Below, piece after piece: positions 6,277 to 7,597 of a DNA stretch of 7,597 nucleotides. The stretch lies in assembly GCA_003562555.1 (NCBI GenBank), contig PWUO01000173.1, positions 1 through 7,597 on the forward strand, in the 5' to 3' direction. A model generated the notes under the pieces. That model had not been told where the DNA came from and did no database searches. It was given only the letters and a program-made list of their open reading frames with translations. This DNA comes from Dehalococcoidia bacterium (GTDB lineage Bacteria > Chloroflexota > Dehalococcoidia > GIF9 > AB-539-J10). Made by a program: the position numbers and the translations under genes. Position 1 is the first letter of the stretch, and the number at the start of each line of letters is the position of its first letter.

Positions 6277-7597
6277 CTGGAATAGGACTCGTCAAGCCAA
6301 TTGAAATCGAACAGGAGATGAAACGCTCCTACCTGGATTACGCGATGAGCGTGATCGTATCCCGGGCGTTGCCTGATGCCCGGGACGGGCTCAAGCCGGT
6401 TCAGCGGCGTGTGCTGTTCGCCATGGAAGATCTTGGCATGCGCCCGAACAGTGCGTACAAGAAGAGTGCTCGTCTCGTTGGTGAGGTTCTTGGTAAGTAC
6501 CATCCGCATGGGGACTCTTCAGTCTACGATGCGATGGTGCGTATGGCTCAGGAGTTCTCCCTGCGTCACCCTCTTGTCGATGGCCAGGGCAATTTCGGCA
6601 GCGTGGATAATGACCCTCCCGCTGCGATGCGCTATACGGAGGCGCGACTCGCCCCTATCGCCATGGAGATGCTCGTCGACATCGATAAGGACACGGTCGA
6701 CTTTGTTTCCAATTTCGACGACTCGCTGAAAGAACCGTCCGTGCTGCCGGCGCGTCTGCCGAACCTCCTCGTGAATGGAGCGTCCGGTATCGCGGTCGGT
6801 ATGGCAACGAACATACCCCCGCACAACCTCGGCGAGGTGTGCGATGCGATCGCGTATCTCATCGATAACCCGCTGGGAACCAGCGAGGAATTGATGCAGT
6901 TCGTCAGGGGCCCGGACTTCCCCACGGGAGCCATCGTTCTTGGCACCGAGGGAATCCGAAGCGCCTATACGACAGGCCGCGGCAGAATCGTCATGCGCGC
7001 ACGCGCTGAAGAGATCACCAGTAAGAGCGGCAAGCGGCAGATAGTGATCACCGAGATCCCGTTCCAGGTGAACAAGGCGGCACTCGTTGAGCGAATTGCC
7101 GTGCTGTCTCGTGAGAAGAGAATCACCGGAATTGCCGAGGTACGCGATGAGTCGGACCGCGAGGGACTTCGCGTCGTCATCGAACTGAAGAAAGAGGCCC
7201 AACTCGGTCGCATCCTGAACAACCTCTACCAGAACACCGCGATGCAGACCACGTACTACGTCAACATGGTGGCTCTGGTGAACGGTAAGCCACAGACGAT
7301 CGATCTGCGCGAGGCGCTTACCTGCTACGTCGATTTCCGTACGGACGTCATCACGCGGAGAACGCGATTCGAGCTCGACAAGGCCGCGAAACGGGCTCAT
7401 ATTCTGGAAGGGCTGCAAATCGCACTGGATCACCTCGATGAGGTTATCGCCGTCATCCGGGGTTCGGAAACGGTTGAGGCAGCACGCAACAATCTTATGT
7501 CTCGCTTCCAGCTCTCTCATGAGCAGGCGCAGGCGATTCTCGACATGCCGCTGCGAAGACTGGCACAGCTCGAACGCGAGAAGATCGCCGAGGAGTA
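6273..7597 (+). CDS. gyrA: DNA gyrase subunit A, N-terminal part, cut by the window edge
   Basis: The breakage-reunion subunit of type IIA topoisomerase DNA gyrase, which with GyrB introduces negative supercoils. The 441 visible codons cover the winged-helix and tower domains of a protein usually over 800 residues. Landmarks are YLDYAMSVIVSRALPDARDG (20-39), GKYHPHGDSSVYDAMVRMAQ (74-93), active-site Tyr121 in DPPAAMRYTEARL, NGASGIAVGMATNIPPHN and, near the end, LSHEQAQAILDMPLRRL. Ser82 and Asp86, equivalent to E. coli Ser83 and Asp87, are the wild-type fluoroquinolone-contact residues. The GTG start at 6273 overlaps the previous stop as GTGA and has GGGGAG at 6261-6266, six bases upstream; the next in-frame ATG (6318) would cut conserved N-terminal residues. 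ParC is the alternative, but only the missing C-terminal domain would settle that; the motifs favour GyrA. Confidence 0.95.
   Translation, partial: MTGIGLVKPIEIEQEMKRSYLDYAMSVIVSRALPDARDGLKPVQRRVLFAMEDLGMRPNSAYKKSARLVGEVLGKYHPHGDSSVYDAMVRMAQEFSLRHPLVDGQGNFGSVDNDPPAAMRYTEARLAPIAMEMLVDIDKDTVDFVSNFDDSLKEPSVLPARLPNLLVNGASGIAVGMATNIPPHNLGEVCDAIAYLIDNPLGTSEELMQFVRGPDFPTGAIVLGTEGIRSAYTTGRGRIVMRARAEEITSKSGKRQIVITEIPFQVNKAALVERIAVLSREKRITGIAEVRDESDREGLRVVIELKKEAQLGRILNNLYQNTAMQTTYYVNMVALVNGKPQTIDLREALTCYVDFRTDVITRRTRFELDKAAKRAHILEGLQIALDHLDEVIAVIRGSETVEAARNNLMSRFQLSHEQAQAILDMPLRRLAQLEREKIAEE

Noticed and set aside
6519..7520. 333-residue minus-strand open frame opposite gyrA
   Set aside because: It lies entirely antisense to unmistakable GyrA coding sequence and shows no recognisable family motif; long antisense frames are common in GC-rich genes.
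1..7597. Insertion sequences, CRISPR arrays, phage genes or tRNA-associated integration at tRNA-Pro
   Set aside because: No transposase, integrase, direct repeat of the tRNA 3' end or regularly spaced repeat was seen; the DNA flanking the tRNA is ordinary gene sequence.
6273..7597. Assignment as topoisomerase IV subunit ParC
   Set aside because: The active-site and quinolone-region motifs read as GyrA; the deciding C-terminal domain is outside the window, so this is a preference rather than proof.

Overview
The window looks like ordinary chromosomal DNA of a GC-rich, probably anaerobic bacterium. The best guess is the phylum Chloroflexota, class Dehalococcoidia or a relative. This rests on the gene set and on sequence flavour: a bacterial ApgM-like protein beside aspartokinase, then a TPR protein and gyrA, with an acyl-CoA dehydrogenase and a 4-hydroxybutyryl-CoA-dehydratase-like flavoprotein next door. 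It is an inference by eye, not a database result. No mobile element, CRISPR array or phage gene is visible.

The window divides at about position 2940. To the left everything is on the minus strand: tRNA-Pro(CGG) at 2844-2917 with a near-consensus promoter, a HpaB / 4-hydroxybutyryl-CoA-dehydratase family protein (1272-2735), and an acyl-CoA dehydrogenase (1-1119) cut by the window edge. The last two look like a small CoA-ester catabolic unit. Both carry family scaffolds whose classical catalytic residues are substituted, which makes this pair the most unusual part of the window.

To the right is a tight plus-strand cluster: an ApgM-type alkaline-phosphatase-superfamily protein (2961-4145), aspartokinase lysC (4157-5383), a two-TPR protein with an unrecognised second domain (5422-6276), and the start of gyrA (6273 to the window end). 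Gaps are 11 and 38 bases, and the last pair overlaps by 4 bases. I see no terminator between them, so one transcript is likely. The ApgM-type protein directly upstream of lysC fits the proposal that some members of this family replace homoserine kinase in threonine synthesis; a glycolytic phosphoglycerate mutase is the alternative. lysC carries a strongly marked in-frame internal start that would make a separate 163-residue regulatory subunit.

The two sides are divergent and share only 43 bases between the tRNA 5' end and the apgM-like start codon, so their promoters must overlap or interleave.
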